From NCBI GenBank assembly GCA_009767595.1, contig VSDK01002018.1, positions 1,038,391-1,102,390 on the forward strand: a DNA stretch of 64,000 nt, in the 5' to 3' direction. Below are positions 11,620-23,666 of the stretch, in pieces. Made by a program: the position numbers and the translations under genes. Numbering within the stretch: position 1 is the stretch's first letter; each line of letters opens with the position of its first letter. A model generated the notes under the pieces. The model saw only the letters and a program-made list of their open reading frames with translations, was not told the DNA's origin and ran no database searches. Source of the stretch: Symbiodinium kawagutii (Eukaryota; Sar; Dinophyceae; Suessiales; Symbiodiniaceae).

Positions 11620-13200
11620 CTCCAGTACCTGCGAGTTTATTTTCATATTGTTAAGCCATCTTTTTTGGAACCCTCCAGTCACTATAAGGTCTATTATTCA
11701 TGAAGCCTATTATGGTTATTAATGATATAACTAGGGTAACTGCTAGTTGTGATAGATATAACTATAGGTAAATAGCTTATCCATTATGGTTAATTAACCA
11801 TGATGATATGAACAATATTAAGATTGTTATTAATGATGGTTAATAATTGTTAACAATGGATATTAATAATGTTTTATAATGGTTAATTCCAAAAAAGTGT
11901 TGTCGTTAATGATGGTTAACAATGATGGTTAATACTGGTTAATAATGATGGTTAATCATGAAGGTATTAATGATGGTTAATAATAACAAAAAGATGGGGA
12001 TATTAATGCTGGTTAATACTGGTTGATAATGATTTTAACAATAAATAATGGTTGAACCCAGTATTCATGACTAATGGTAATCATTAATAATGGTTAAACC
12101 CAGTTAATAAGTTGTAATTGTCATTGATGATATGGCTCATAATGGTTAATAATGGTTAATGATGTTTCATAATGCTTAATGATATGGTTAATAATGGTTA
12201 GTAGTGGGTCATGGCTAATGGATAATAATGAAGGATTATGATGGTTACTAAGGGAATATAATGATTACTAATGGTTATGGTTAAACTAATGGTTTCGAGG
12301 GGATTATAATGCCAATATAGTGGTTCATGATGATTAACTCTTAGTTGATACTGGTTGTTAGGTAGTGTTTAATTATGGTCAATATAGGTTGTGCAAGAGA
12401 ATATAATGGTCAAACAACTACAAGTCGTGGTGTAGGACTACTAATGGTTGATTACAATGGTACTAATTATAGGTTCATGAAGTACTAAGAATGGTAAATA
12501 ATGATTAATAGTAGGTTCAGTACTCCTGACAATAGTTATAGCACGAATCATGCTTAATATAGGTCTAGGCAAATAGTTTGGGATTAAAACTACTAGGGAA
12601 GTATATGCTTAACCCAAGTTATGATTGGTTGTAAGTACTAAAAATGGTTGATGACAGGGGATTATAGTGGTTGATATTGGTTTTTGTCATCGCAATAACT
12701 ACTGATGTCGGGTGACACCATGGTTTATAGTGGTTAATAATGTTTGATTGGTGGTTAGTTGGTGCTTAATACTGGTCGGTAATGGTTAATAGTGGTCAAT
12801 AAGGGGTTTCTCATGCCAGCCTGGGGCACTAATCATGATGGTTCATAGTCATATTGGATGGGTTGTGCTACTATCCATATTGGATTCAAACATTTTAGTC
12901 ACCAGAAATGCAAAATGGTTGGTTTATTACTGTAAATGGTTTATAAACTGGGTGATAGTTGTTCTTGAAATTTATTTTGGTTGAATATACATCATACTTA
13001 TGAAAACAAAATATTCTGATTTACATTCATTTACATACCACCTCAAATATCATCTGCCGTTTATATATACTGTTTTCAGAACGCGTTTTCAGAAACCGTT
13101 CTTTCACCAAATCTGCTGTTTCTGCAAGAATCTAATAAACAGAAGACATGAATTCTAAATAACTAAAAACGTATAAGTGTCTATTTCAACCCTCTTGAAA
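11620..13200. other. Degenerate TTAATGATGG repeats, no gene seen
   Basis: About 1.5 kb of diffuse repeats of AATGGTTAATAATGGTTAAT type with no long open frame or GC-rich island. It is probably decayed simple repeat in an intron or intergenic space. Confidence 0.6.
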
Positions 13201-13280
13201 ATGTTGCAGCACACAATGCATGAATTACAAAAACATAAAGCAAAAATGTCAATCAATGTCAATCAATGTCAATCACTTAC

Positions 13281-13821
13281 AGGACAACCAATTGCCTAGC
13301 ATTTTTTGTGCGATGTTACTTGGGTGTATTTTTTGTGGTTGGTCACTTTCCAGCCAAACACCCATCACGTTTGGATGTTCTGGGAACACTTCCATTACAC
13401 AAATAAACGTAACGCCATAAACTATGACAGTCATGATTCCAACAGAAACATAACAAGAAAATTCAAGAACTTTGATAATTGCACGTTCATAAAACAATTA
13501 ATCATCAATCAGAATCAATTGTTTTTAGTATCTTTTGGTTACACCCCCTTACAGGTAAGAAGATTACTAATTGGTGGTTTCTCAAAATAGGGGTACCCCC
13601 AAATCATCCACTAGTAATCATTAGTAGTAACAAACTAACTGTTTTGGGGGGTCCCCTATTTTGAGAAACCCTCAATTAATAAAAAAATAAAATCCTCGAT
13701 TCTGGTCACGGGTTTCGTGTCTTCCAAACCACCGCACAGGTATAAAAATCGGCCCCTCGGTCTGCCTCGATGTCGTCCCCCCACCATGCACCGGCGCGGC
13801 CCCGGGGGCTCCGCGAACGGC
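13281..13821 (-). CDS. Two candidate exons with a hydrophobic segment, joined across a family A element
   Basis: Exon 13821-13670 reads an Arg/Pro-rich start, then RFLYLCGGLEDTKPVTRIED and FIFLLIE. Exon 13469-13281 reads LEFSCYVSVGIMTVIVYGVT then FICVMEVFPEHPNVMGVWLE and ends at the strong donor GTAAGT. Phase 1 agrees, with the split codon giving Val. The second exon contains a 20-residue hydrophobic run that could span a membrane. Family unknown. Confidence 0.5.
13470..13669 (-). mobile_element. Intron whose donor lies in a family A element
   Basis: The family A copy at 13573-13673 is flanked by AATT on both sides, a likely target duplication. The exon ends four bases inside its inverted repeat (GAGG|GTTTCT). 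The acceptor ATCAAAG lies about 100 nt beyond the element. Phase 1 is kept. Confidence 0.5.
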
Positions 13822-14828
13822 CTGCGGAGCATCCAATGATGGCCGCTACAGCGGGAAACCACCAGGATTGCTTGGAAACAGCCCGCTCCCAGCATCCCCA
13901 AAGGGCTGCAAGAGCCGACTTATTGGGAAACCACCAGTTTTTTGAGGGTACACCATTTTCGGGCAACTTTCCAAAAAATGTTTATATCCATCCATGGTGG
14001 TGTCCCAAGCATCCCAAAATCGGTGATTTGGAATGGTGGAATCAGCAGGTTTAGGGCACCACCCTGGCGAACATACCGCTACCATCCATAACCAAAAAAA
14101 TGTTGTGATGTTCACTTGCCCTTCTTTGGATACTTGGTTATGACCCAAAACCAAGTATGGACACAACCAAACAAGAGTGATGGTAAAACCACCATTGAAT
14201 GCCAATCAAAAATAGAAATACAAAATTACATGTTGTCATGGGAGTGGGTGAATGAACCTCTGCGTTGTGATCAAGATGCATCCAAATTGATCCAACAGCC
14301 ATGCCTAAATGCATGAAAATCCCATCTCCTTATCAATAAGGCACAATAAGACCTTTTGCACGCTCCTTGGAGTATTCGGTGCATTTATTCGGGCCTTCTG
14401 CTAGGGAGGGTGATTGTGTAAGAGAAGGGAATTTCAGGCAATTGAACATCCAACGCTATACAAAATACAGTAATTCGAAAATAACAATTCATGCCCGGTT
14501 ATGTTGCGAAAGTTCACCCCATGACCATGAGAAGAAAAAAATCAGCATATAAGACACGCAACACATCTTTCTCTGACAACAAAATGTAAAATTCCAGCCC
14601 ATTGTGGCGGGTGGCTAACCACAGGCGCGGAAGTGTGAAAGTGAAACGGTGAATGCAAGTGAAAACCAAATAACCGAAGACTTGTGTGCTTCTCTACATA
14701 GCAGCTGGTGTACTACCAACATGTACCAACCATACGGTTTTTTGAACACAGATCCACCAAATTTTCCCTTCCAAGCCGAAATCGTTGAGAACAGTGCTTC
14801 TATCGCCTTGCCGCGGCAATGGCCACAC

Positions 14829-14998
14829 CTGTGCGGCCATGATGTTCGTGAACGCAGCCAATGCCCCATGCATTTGGGCGCCGCAACGACGCCAAGTGCC
14901 CCGCGTGAACCTTTCCCTCTCGAAACCTGCTGGGGGCCGCCCTTGCGCGCCGGTCTTGTCAGAGAGCTGGCGCATGCACCAGAAAGCGTGGGCCATCG
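14829..14998 (-). CDS. Candidate exon, unknown protein
   Basis: Minus strand reads MAHAFWCMRQLSDKTGAQGR, then FERERFTRGTWRRCGAQMHG and a C-terminal NIMAAQ. It runs from the acceptor TGGAACAG to the donor CAG|GTGTGG. The plus strand is also open here with a perfect GTGAGT donor at 15007, so strand is less certain than elsewhere. Confidence 0.4.
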
Positions 14999-15399
14999 CT
15001 GTTCCAGGTGAGTCATGTCACAGGAATGCCAACACTGCACCGTCACATGTACCGTCCTGCTCGTTTAACGTTTTTACGCTCTTGCTTGGTGATCAAGTTG
15101 CAATCCAACCCTGGTTCACTGATCAAAGGATGGGTACATCTGTCTCCTTCACACTTTTTGAATGCAAAACATACAACACAATGCAATACAACACGATGCA
15201 ACACGATCCGTGATGATTCCGTAGGTGAAATCGGCAAGGGTGAAATCGACAAGGGTTCCCCTCAAAAACATTCAAAAATTAAAGGTTTTGGTACAATTTT
15301 GGCACTCTATTGAGGATAGGAAGAATTTATCGAACCATCCGGACACGATTGTTCAATGTATGCATGTAAAACATGTCTGAATTGCAAAGACTTAGGCTC

Positions 15400-16090
15400 A
15401 TGTACACCGAAGCAAAGGCGGGCGAACACCGTTTAAAATTAACAAAAACCATATCCGTTCTTTATGCTTAATGAACGTAGAGTCACTTGGATCTGATGCC
15501 ACATCACCAGTCCTATGCTCACAACCAGCATTCTTGCAGTATAGGAACTGCCTCCGCCGAAAATCCCACATGAACGCCAATCGAAAGCCAGCCAATAACC
15601 CAATGAATCTGGATTGTAAACAATCCACGGCAACGCACAATGTATGGGAATTCCTTCAAACCAATAAACCATTTTCCGTCGACCAAAAACACAGGCACAC
15701 ATATTATACATGCATTTAAGCATGCATATGTATATGCAAATACGTATATCATGTCTTCAAATATACATATCACCATCCTGGAAAAAATGAAACAAAATCC
15801 ACTGCTCGATATTTAAACCATCTACCTTTTGAGGATGGCCCAATTTGATATTCCATCTACTCCAGGAGCCCAGTGTATATGTTCAGGCATACAGATACAA
15901 TTCACATTCTGTAAATGCATGTTGAAAAAAAAGAACGTACCACTTTGAAAAACAGCAGGGGGCCATTTCCTCTCAGAACCCTCTTCGAAATAAAGAAACA
16001 AAATACAGGGCATGAACCCAAATGCCCGAACCCAGATAGGACAGTCTTGAAATGACGGTCCTGCTATGACACTCTTGTGGAACACTGTTG
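15400..16090 (-). CDS. Candidate exons in overlapping open frames
   Basis: From about 16090 to 15825 the minus strand reads VPATVFHKSVIAGPSFQDCP and continues to NVNCICMPEHIHWAPGVDGI, ending at AAAAG|GTAGAT; it may contain a small intron with donor GTACGT. At 15.4-15.7 kb three minus frames overlap, including VDGKWFIGLKEFPYIVRCRG and KNAGCEHRTGDVASDPSDST. These are likely two exons with an unresolved junction. Confidence 0.4.
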
Positions 16091-16244
16091 CGGGAACCCT
16101 GTCGTGGGACATTTGACAGGCGCTAAACTGTGTGAAACTGTTGGGTAGTTTCGTGTGTTGAAATTAAATTCATTTGTTTCAATAATTTCAATTTCGGTTT
16201 GGTTCCGAATTCCATCCATGAGAATGAAATTTCATAAATAACAC

Positions 16245-16626
16245 CTCAAGAGCTGAGAAATTGCTATTTCCATTCAGCCATTGATGAATCCTGAAATGTT
16301 TTTGAGCTTCCTTGGTCTCAAAAATTTTTGGCTTGATGCTGAGCACCTCCCTTGATAAACACCCAAATAACAATAGCAATGCTGAGTTGCCAAAAGAAAA
16401 CAATTCCTGCCTAAAACTCCTTTTCAGACCATCCCCCCAACAATTCTCTAAGGGGGGTAGCCTACAAAGTCTCACGGCCATCATCACTTGCCAGTGCCTG
16501 CTTCCCTTGCTACTTCTGATCTTCTAGAACCTACTTGTTCCTACATTGTTTACGCTTTCGCCCTGCCACCTGCTTAACACTTCCTGCTGGCCTCCCTGCA
16601 CTTTCATCTTCCTGCCCCAACTTTCC
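16245..16626 (-). CDS. Two candidate exons
   Basis: Exon 16626-16570 reads GKLGQEDESAGRPAGSVKQ and ends at the donor CAG|GTGGCA. Exon 16461-16245 (217 nt) begins LPPLENCWGDGLKRSFRQEL, includes KPKIFETKEAQKHFRIHQWL and ends at GAG|GTGTTA. Phases do not match directly (0 against 2), so a small exon or a different acceptor may be missing. Confidence 0.45.
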
Positions 16627-16977
16627 CTGTATGCTTTGAGTCTTCCCTCGGAACAGTGACCACAAACTACACCACAAAAAAAGCACAATAAAGCTGGACG
16701 TGAAACCCCCTTGGGACGATCGGCTGGCACTCATACCGTCTACATGCTACTTTCTACATGCTACTTTCTTCTTACTGCTTCCAATCCACTGAATGCAAGT
16801 TCGTATGCACTACTTGCTACATCCAACTACTCCCTATATGGGTGTTTCTCAAAATAGGGGACCCCCCTAATCATCCATTATTAGTCATTATTAGCAATAA
16901 ACCAGCCATTTTTAGGGGTACCCCTATTTTGAGAAACCACCATATACTTGATCCTTCCTACGGCTTCCACTTGCTAC

Positions 16978-17039
16978 CCCTCTCCGCAGCAAAGCTTAGA
17001 GGCGCGAAGGAAAGCTCTGCGCGAAGCATGAACGAAATC
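16978..17039 (-). CDS. Candidate exon
   Basis: GC-rich island reading DFVHASRRAFLRASKLCCGE after the acceptor GTGCACAG, with the donor GGG|GTAGCA. A second frame is also open across it. A family A element lies just downstream at 16849-16943. Confidence 0.35.
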
Positions 17040-17713
17040 CTGTGCACCCCCTGGGCCCCAGCAAAACCCCATGGTTTTTGCCAAACATGATGAAGCATTA
17101 ACCTCAATTAACATGAATCAAACCCAAGCCAGTAAAAAAAACATGAATCATCAGCCACTAGCAAGCATGGGTGTGATCTTGATAATAGTGTTTTTTGAAA
17201 GCGAGCTTTGCGTTCATACTTGTTCCGAAGTGGCCATATAGCTGGTATATCCCCTAATCTTGCTGGTCATTCTCCCTTATCAACCATTCACCAGTATCAA
17301 CCATTGGCCATGAACCCTTAAAAACCAGCATTAACCACTGTTAGGCACCATGAACCAGTATTAACTCCACTGGAACCAACCATCAATTGCCCATCATTGA
17401 GCTAACATTTACCTATGACAAGGTTCCCATCATCAACCAACCTTCATTAAACCACCATTTACCATCATTAAACCACCATTTATCATCACTAAACCACCAT
17501 TCAAAACCACCATTTATCATCACTAAACCATCATAGAAACCACCATTTACTACAGATTATTCGGAAAAAGAAAACAATATGGTTTCACTAAACCACCATA
17601 AAACAACATAAAACAATTATTAGAAAAAAGAAAACACCATATCATCTAAATGATAATAGTGCTTTGAAACATGTCATTTACTGGATTAAACCATCATAAA
17701 ACCCAGCATTTAC

Positions 17714-17801
17714 TGCTTGATGTTGGATCCAGCCGTCGCCGCCACGCCGCCACCGTCGCTTTCGCGCGCTCAACGTTGCCCCCCACGCCTCGTAAACCGC
17801 C
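17714..17801 (-). CDS. Candidate exon
   Basis: GC-rich 88-nt island, acceptor CCTTTCTCCAG, donor A|GTAAAT, reading GGLRGVGGNVERAKATVAAW then RRRLDPTSS. The pyrimidine tract and the sharp GC change support it. Function unknown. Confidence 0.45.
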
Positions 17802-18145
17802 CTGGAGAAAGGGCGAAGGCGAAGCTGGCAACGGGTAATCCCACCAGTTCGAATCCTAGGAACCACTAGTTACTAGTAGCCCATTATGGCTATAATATAT
17901 ATAAAATATACTCCATTTTAGGATACTAGTAGCCCATAATAGCCCATATAGAATATATATATATATATATTTAACTAGGATGATTTAACTAGCATAAGGA
18001 TGATGGTTCATAATGATTACAACTGGGTTTGTACCTAGGATGATTTAACTGGGTTAGTAACCACTATTGATGGTGAATTAATGATTGTAACTGGTGGTTA
18101 GTTTCATCATATGATGGTTAATGATTAGTTATGGCTAACTAGTGG

Positions 18146-18474
18146 GTAATATTACGACCAATTCCCACCCTTTGCCCGGAAACTTACAAGTGCACAATCG
18201 CTTGTCATACTGGACCCTCAGATTCCTGCGCAGGCCCGCTGTTTTTTGCTTCTCAGCCGAAAAACTGTAAACCCTAAACCTCAAACCCTAAAACCCTAAA
18301 CCCTAAAACCCTAAAAACCTAAACCCTAAACCCTAAAACCATAAACTGTAAACCACAAAGTCCTAAAGCACAAATCGCTGCGTATAGCCAACGTTTTCGT
18401 AATTTCTCCAAGTTGCTACTGTGGTATAATGTTCAAGTTTCCGGGCAAAGGGTGGGAATTGCGCGTAATATTAC
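18146..18474. mobile_element. MULE-like MITE with internal telomere-type repeats
   Basis: A 10-bp direct repeat, GTAATATTAC, flanks the element at 18146-18155 and 18465-18474. Inside are inverted repeats of about 27 bp, CAATTCCCACCCTTTGCCCG.. at 18159-18185 and its complement at 18435-18461. The 9-10 bp target duplication and long inverted repeats fit a Mutator-type non-autonomous element. The core at 18265-18350 holds about a dozen CCCTAAA or near-CCCTAAA units, the plant-type telomere repeat also used by dinoflagellates. No open reading frame. Confidence 0.8.
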
Positions 18475-18479
18475 TAGAT

Positions 18480-19870
18480 GATTTAACAAAGATTTGTATG
18501 GGTCAAATCAACCATGTAACGGGTGTATTTTAGTAACTAATGACTAGTTTAGTGGTGAAGAAATCATTTCATATGATGAAAAACACCAGGCCTTATGAAA
18601 TGGATAGTTAAGGTGTTATGAAGACATTTACTTAAACTATCCGTATGATGAAAATAGTAGCTAGTGGTAGCAACCAATTTAATGATTATTACTAGTGGTT
18701 AATAATGTTCAATTGATAAGACTTGATATAGCAGTAGAGATAGGAACTTGTGGTCAATAGTGGTCATGGTATGGGAATATGATGGATAATAGTGGTTGAT
18801 AATTATGGTAAACACGATGGTTAATATGGTTAAACTGGTTTGAAATGGACATGTCATGTGATAATGATTATAACGATCATAACTCCAACAGCAACGGTTA
18901 TAAAATGGTTGATGCTAGGTATGTAATGGGAATATGATGGTTATAACTCCAACACATGGCTATTAAAGGTTAAAAATTAATCATGATTGTAAAATGGTAT
19001 AATGGTGAATGATATGATCAATATGATTGTAGTGGTTGATAATGATCTATAACAACTGGATTGTAGCTAGTGGTTAATACTGGTAATATGAATATGTAAT
19101 GGTCATAACTCCAATCCATGGTAATGATGTTATGGTGAATAACCATGTGCTTAGATTCATTCAATAATACTAATAGTCACAATATGTTGTAGCACAGATG
19201 TTAATGCGGCTAATCATGGTGAATTGATAATGATTATAATGGTAACTCCAACGATGATGCTGTGAACAATGATTACAATGATTCAATGATATTAATGCTC
19301 ATTCATGATCGTTAGTTATAATAATTGAACAGTAAAAAAATTAAATCGTTAAAAACTGAATATTACTAACAACATAGTTGACAATTGATAACAATGAAGT
19401 GAAACAGTTGATATGTGACAATCAATAATGAAAGAATTGTGATTGATGATGAAATAACAGTAGCTAACTGATAAATATGTTTATAATGAAATATACAGTA
19501 CATGCTTCGTATAGATGATTCGCGGTAGTACGCTATATAACTATCAACAAATCTATGATTGATGAATGATGCATCGTTATTGAGAATGCGTATGAGTGCA
19601 TTGCAAAATTTCAATACAGCTTGTTCACCATGGAGACACATACGGTCATGCAGCTAGTGGTCATTCATGATATCCACAGTAAATGTATCTGTATCAACCA
19701 CTTGTTTGCTTCTCAAAATAAGGGAGCCCTGAATCATCCCATATTAGTTATTTCTATAGTACTAAACAAACCATTTTGGGGGGGTCCCATAGCACTTAAG
19801 GGTGAACAAACCGACCACTCAACTACCACGAAGGTTAGCACTACTCCTCGCATTCACCTGCACTGGCCAA
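18480..19870. other. AT-rich degenerate repeats, no gene seen
   Basis: Diffuse AATGGTTAATATGG repeats. A decayed family A copy follows at 19707-19800. A possible 26-nt exon at 19904-19879 (PSEDKAID with a GTAAGA donor) is too short to call. Confidence 0.5.
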
Positions 19871-20109
19871 GGTCTTACCTATCTATGGCCTTGTCTTCGG
19901 ATGGCTAGTCGCCACCAAGGAAGCGCAGTTGATCGACAACCAACGCTTCGCCAGTCATTCACCAACCATTAGCCACCTTACCAATCCTCAACCAACCAAT
20001 CATTTACCCATCCTGAACCAACCATTGGTTAACCAACCATTAGTCACCAACCATTCTCAATCTCATCAGCAAACCATCATGGATCACCACCACGACCAAC
20101 TCAGCGGTT

Positions 20110-20388
20110 AAGGAAGCACTTTCCTCGAAAAAACCTGCGATCCAAAGCCACGAAACCCCGTTGGGAAAACCTTCCCTAAGGGGAGATACCTTGCCTTGGC
20201 AAACTCCTGCGGAACTTGGGGGAACCTTAGAAGCCTTGGCAACTTCTTGCGGGAATTTCTTGGGATGTCCCCTTCAAATTTTGACGCATCAGCAGAGGTC
20301 TTTGCACTAAAACTTATCGCAAGTTTAAAACTGAAACCTCGAAACTCAATGAAACTCAGCCATTGTTGGCTGGGGGATGCGAGTGGTC
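20110..20388 (-). other. Probable 3' UTR of the VWD gene
   Basis: Directly follows the stop. One minus frame is open but has no motif, and repeats of CCAAGGCTTCTAAGG type occur. I see no separate gene. Confidence 0.4.
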
Positions 20389-21969
20389 TCAGAATTTCAG
20401 AATCTCTGCGGCCATCTCTGCCCCAGCTTCTCCTGCACCAGCGCACACATCGAAGACACATTCCTGGAAGTAGGCGGAATCCTTGTCCCCCAAGTGCTTG
20501 TGGCAAATGGCTCTAGCCTCTGCCTCTGCTTGGTCATCGCACTTCTGTAGGAGTCCCAAAGTCTGAGAGTCGAAACTCTTAAGATATTGCTGACCATGAG
20601 GGCTACCCCCAAGCTCCTCCCAAGTTTTCTTCGTCTCAAATTCTTGGTCTTCTTTGGTAGCTCGCTGCAACATTGATGCTTCCTTGGAGCTGGGGCTCTG
20701 ACTGGTGCCTTTCAACTGACCACTCACAAAGTGTTGCCACTTTTGGTTGGCCATGTGGAGTTTGACGTTGATGTGACGACCTGGTCGACACACCACTTTC
20801 AATGTGGCAACAGGGGCTTTCTCATCAGCGACGAAGAACTGCACCTGTTTCATGTTGGTCTTGTCGCCAACCAACTTCAACTGGGATGACGCACCGGTAG
20901 AAAGCACCGCACCATCGCTGATGGATAACCACTCTTTGGAGTTGCCTGAAAGGGCTTGCCAGTCACATTGTTCCGAGGTGATTTCCATGGTGGATGGTTG
21001 TGGGCCCGAAGTATCTACCAACAAGAGACCTTTGGTGAAGGACTGGCGTCCCGAGTAGTGGGCAAAGATTTGCCACTCCACCTGGGGCTGCTTCAGGCCA
21101 AAATGCCAGAGCAAAAAGGAACCTTCGCGGAGCAAAGTGTACTGATCACCCTTGAAGGTGTGAATGTGCGGATCACCCACCACAGACGAGCCTCTTGTTG
21201 GATTGATGGCACCAAAAGTCGTCTCAAATGGGTCAGAGTCAAAGTCATCCGCAATGAGCTCATTGCCTCTGGCGTCAAACATTGCAGGACCAGACCCTAG
21301 AAAATTCGCTGAGTACACCTCGCCAACACTGGCATCACGAAACACCAGGTGTACTTGATCGCCATTGTAGGTGAGGTCAATGCCCGGAACACCAAAGGAC
21401 TCCAATACAGTTCTGATATCCTCGAGATTTCTTTCGTCAAATGAGAACCCTGGCACGCCGATGGAGTCATAGATGGTTTCTGCATCGTCTATGATTCCTT
21501 GAGCTTCACTTGGGTCTAGGATGTTGTCCTTGCGGGTGATGTTTGGACAACTGGCCGACAAGACCACGGTCCCCGACCAGGGTTCGGGATCATCCAAATC
21601 AAAGACGTCAACAACCAGCAAGCCATTTGCATCAAAAGTCCCTGAAACCGTCAGGGCATCTAAGACCTCTCCCTCCATTCCGGATCCACCGGTGGCCTGA
21701 ATCGTCCAAATGCACCCGAGAAAGTCGGTCGAAGGTGGCCCAGAGATCTCCAGCGGCTGTGGGTCGCCTCTAGATCTGTCCCTGGACGGCGGCAAATATG
21801 GCTGAAATTCGCTGATGAGGGGAGTGGCCTGCTTGGACGTTCCGGTGACCTGAGCCACCGCGGTCGTGGCTTTGATGGCCAGGTGAGAAGTGACGTCAGT
21901 GACGTCAACGTCGCAGCCGTGGCCCCAAACCATGGCCACCACGGCCATCACATGGATGGACAACTTCAT
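20389..21969 (-). CDS. Secreted von Willebrand factor D-like protein, intronless
   Basis: A single 526-codon frame. Residues 1-17 (MKLSIHVMAVVAMVWGH) look like a signal peptide. The middle has an acidic region and, at residues 265-277, GDPHIHTFKGDQY, the hallmark start of a VWD domain (GDPH.xTFDGxxY), followed by a domain-like stretch to about residue 420. The C-terminus is cysteine-containing (C477, C489, C504, C509 in ECVFDVCAGAG), resembling the small Cys-rich module that often follows VWD. This suggests an extracellular adhesive or structural role. Unlike its neighbours it has no introns over 1.58 kb and lies 36 nt after a spliced-leader-like sequence, which suggests retroposition. The first ATG in frame is used. 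Confidence 0.8.
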   Translation of the reverse strand: MKLSIHVMAVVAMVWGHGCDVDVTDVTSHLAIKATTAVAQVTGTSKQATPLISEFQPYLPPSRDRSRGDPQPLEISGPPSTDFLGCIWTIQATGGSGMEGEVLDALTVSGTFDANGLLVVDVFDLDDPEPWSGTVVLSASCPNITRKDNILDPSEAQGIIDDAETIYDSIGVPGFSFDERNLEDIRTVLESFGVPGIDLTYNGDQVHLVFRDASVGEVYSANFLGSGPAMFDARGNELIADDFDSDPFETTFGAINPTRGSSVVGDPHIHTFKGDQYTLLREGSFLLWHFGLKQPQVEWQIFAHYSGRQSFTKGLLLVDTSGPQPSTMEITSEQCDWQALSGNSKEWLSISDGAVLSTGASSQLKLVGDKTNMKQVQFFVADEKAPVATLKVVCRPGRHINVKLHMANQKWQHFVSGQLKGTSQSPSSKEASMLQRATKEDQEFETKKTWEELGGSPHGQQYLKSFDSQTLGLLQKCDDQAEAEARAICHKHLGDKDSAYFQECVFDVCAGAGEAGAEMAAEILKF

Positions 21970-22005
21970 GATGGAAAGCTTCGGTCGTCAGGTTGTATGC
22001 GGTAG

Positions 22006-22024
22006 CTGAAGCCAAAAAGGCTGC
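22006..22024 (-). other. Possible relict dinoflagellate spliced leader
   Basis: The minus strand reads GCAGCCTTTTTGGCTTCAG, matching 15 of 19 bases of the conserved spliced-leader 3' part GTAGCCATTTTGGCTCAAG and ending in AG at the right place. It lies 36 nt upstream of the ATG at 21969. Reinserted mature mRNAs of dinoflagellates keep such relics. A pyrimidine-rich trans-splice acceptor could mimic it. Confidence 0.45.
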
Positions 22025-22724
22025 ACTGTTCGCCACTGGCCTCAGAAGTTGAAATCTTGGGATTCAACATTGACCAGCGGCAATTATTGACAAAAACCCT
22101 GTCACGGTGGCCCATGCAAATCTGTAACTTTTGAATGACGCTAAGCCACAGTTTGGCACACCAGCGGCCCGCTCTCGGGAAATGATGGGTTAACCACACA
22201 TATCAAGCAGTAGCGCTAATGGTTCCTGCTAAACACCGATGATTAACCATTAACCAAGGATATTTGGTGGTTTCTCAAAAAAGGGGACCGAAATCATCCA
22301 ACTAACATCAATCATTTTTAGTAGTACACCATCCATATTGGGGGTCCCCGATTTAAGAAACCACCATGTAGTTGTTTAGCCATAACTTTGTTGCGTATAA
22401 TCCTCTATTTCCATCAGAGTCCCCTGTAAAACCATTCCATGGTTAACCATTCATCATGGTTCAGGAAGGCTTACCCTCTGGTAAACTCACCTGGCAATGG
22501 AAAATTGGCCAATTATAGATGGTTTTCCCAGGGTTTCACGTAATCAAATATGGTGATTTCATCCATTGCCATGTTAGTTTGCCAACTATGAACAGTTCAC
22601 CAATGGACAATAACTACTATAGGGAAAAGAAAACATGTTTAAAACCACCAACCAGTTAACCATTCATCATGCTTCAGGACTGCTTAACCCCCATGATCAA
22701 CTATGCCATGAACCATTCATCCAC

Positions 22725-22802
22725 CCACCCCCAGCCGCGCCGATCCTCATCTCCACTGAGGTTGTAGGGCGGCGACATGGGGGAGAAGCCCAGCTCATCG
22801 CC
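22725..22802 (-). CDS. Candidate exon
   Basis: A 26-codon phase 0/0 exon, acceptor GTCGCAG, donor TGG|GTGGAT, reading GDELGFSPMSPPYNLSGDED then RRGWGW. GC-rich in AT-rich flanks. Confidence 0.45.
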
Positions 22803-23569
22803 CTGCGACATGGTTGGAAGGTGAGGGCGAAGTGGTGGAAGATGACTGGTTGATCTTTGGTTCACTGCTGGACTCTTTGTCATCCCTCATGACTCAAATG
22901 ACTATTAACCATGGTTAACCAGTTGGTTAGCTCTTGGTGAATATCCCCTATCAACCATGATTTTTTCTTAAAGGGATCATTGATCATAGTGGTGAAAATT
23001 AAGGGATAACCAACAATCTGATGGTTCAACGACTACAAGGGACCGACTGGTTGCTTCACCATGGCGATACCTACGAGCGCCATCCAATAATTAGTAACCA
23101 CTATAGCTATAGGAAAACTCAGCAGCTATCGGGAAACTAACCATAGAGATAGGGGACTATATGGTGGTTTCTCAAGCCATAGGGGACCAAAAAAATGGTT
23201 GGTTTACTACTGTAAAGGGTTTGTATTGGATGATTTGGGGGTACCCCTATTTTGAGAAACCAGCACAGGCAACGTGTCAAGGCTTTAATCAACCAACGGC
23301 TTCACGGATGATAAGTTCACCAACAATTTCATAGGTAAACATTGGTCAATGATGGGGGAACCAGGGGGACAGGGTGAACTGACCCATAGCCATATATCTA
23401 CGCACAGTAGGAAGACTGGTGGATTTTGATTTCTAGATGGGATGTGGTTGAACAACGGTTGCTTTTGATTACAAACCTTAAATATACCATAGTTGGGGGG
23501 AGCTTTTGAGTATACGCCACAGTACGACTAGCATTCTTGAAATATCTACACCTGACACACTTCAGTAGT

Positions 23570-23621
23570 TAGTGCTAGTGTTGGTGTTCGTGTTAGTGTT
23601 GGTGTTGGTGTTAGTGGTAGC

Positions 23622-23666
<45 letters not shown>

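Noticed and set aside
14785..15213. Plus-strand exon with a perfect GTGAGT donor
   Set aside because: The minus-strand reading has both an acceptor and a donor and more protein-like composition. I keep the plus reading only as an alternative.
18265..18350. True chromosome end or telomere
   Set aside because: The CCCTAAA-like units lie between inverted repeats with a target duplication, and unrelated sequence continues on both sides.
20108..20506. 132-codon minus-strand frame after the VWD gene
   Set aside because: It overlaps the end of the VWD coding region in another frame and then runs into the probable 3' UTR, with no motif or splice sites.
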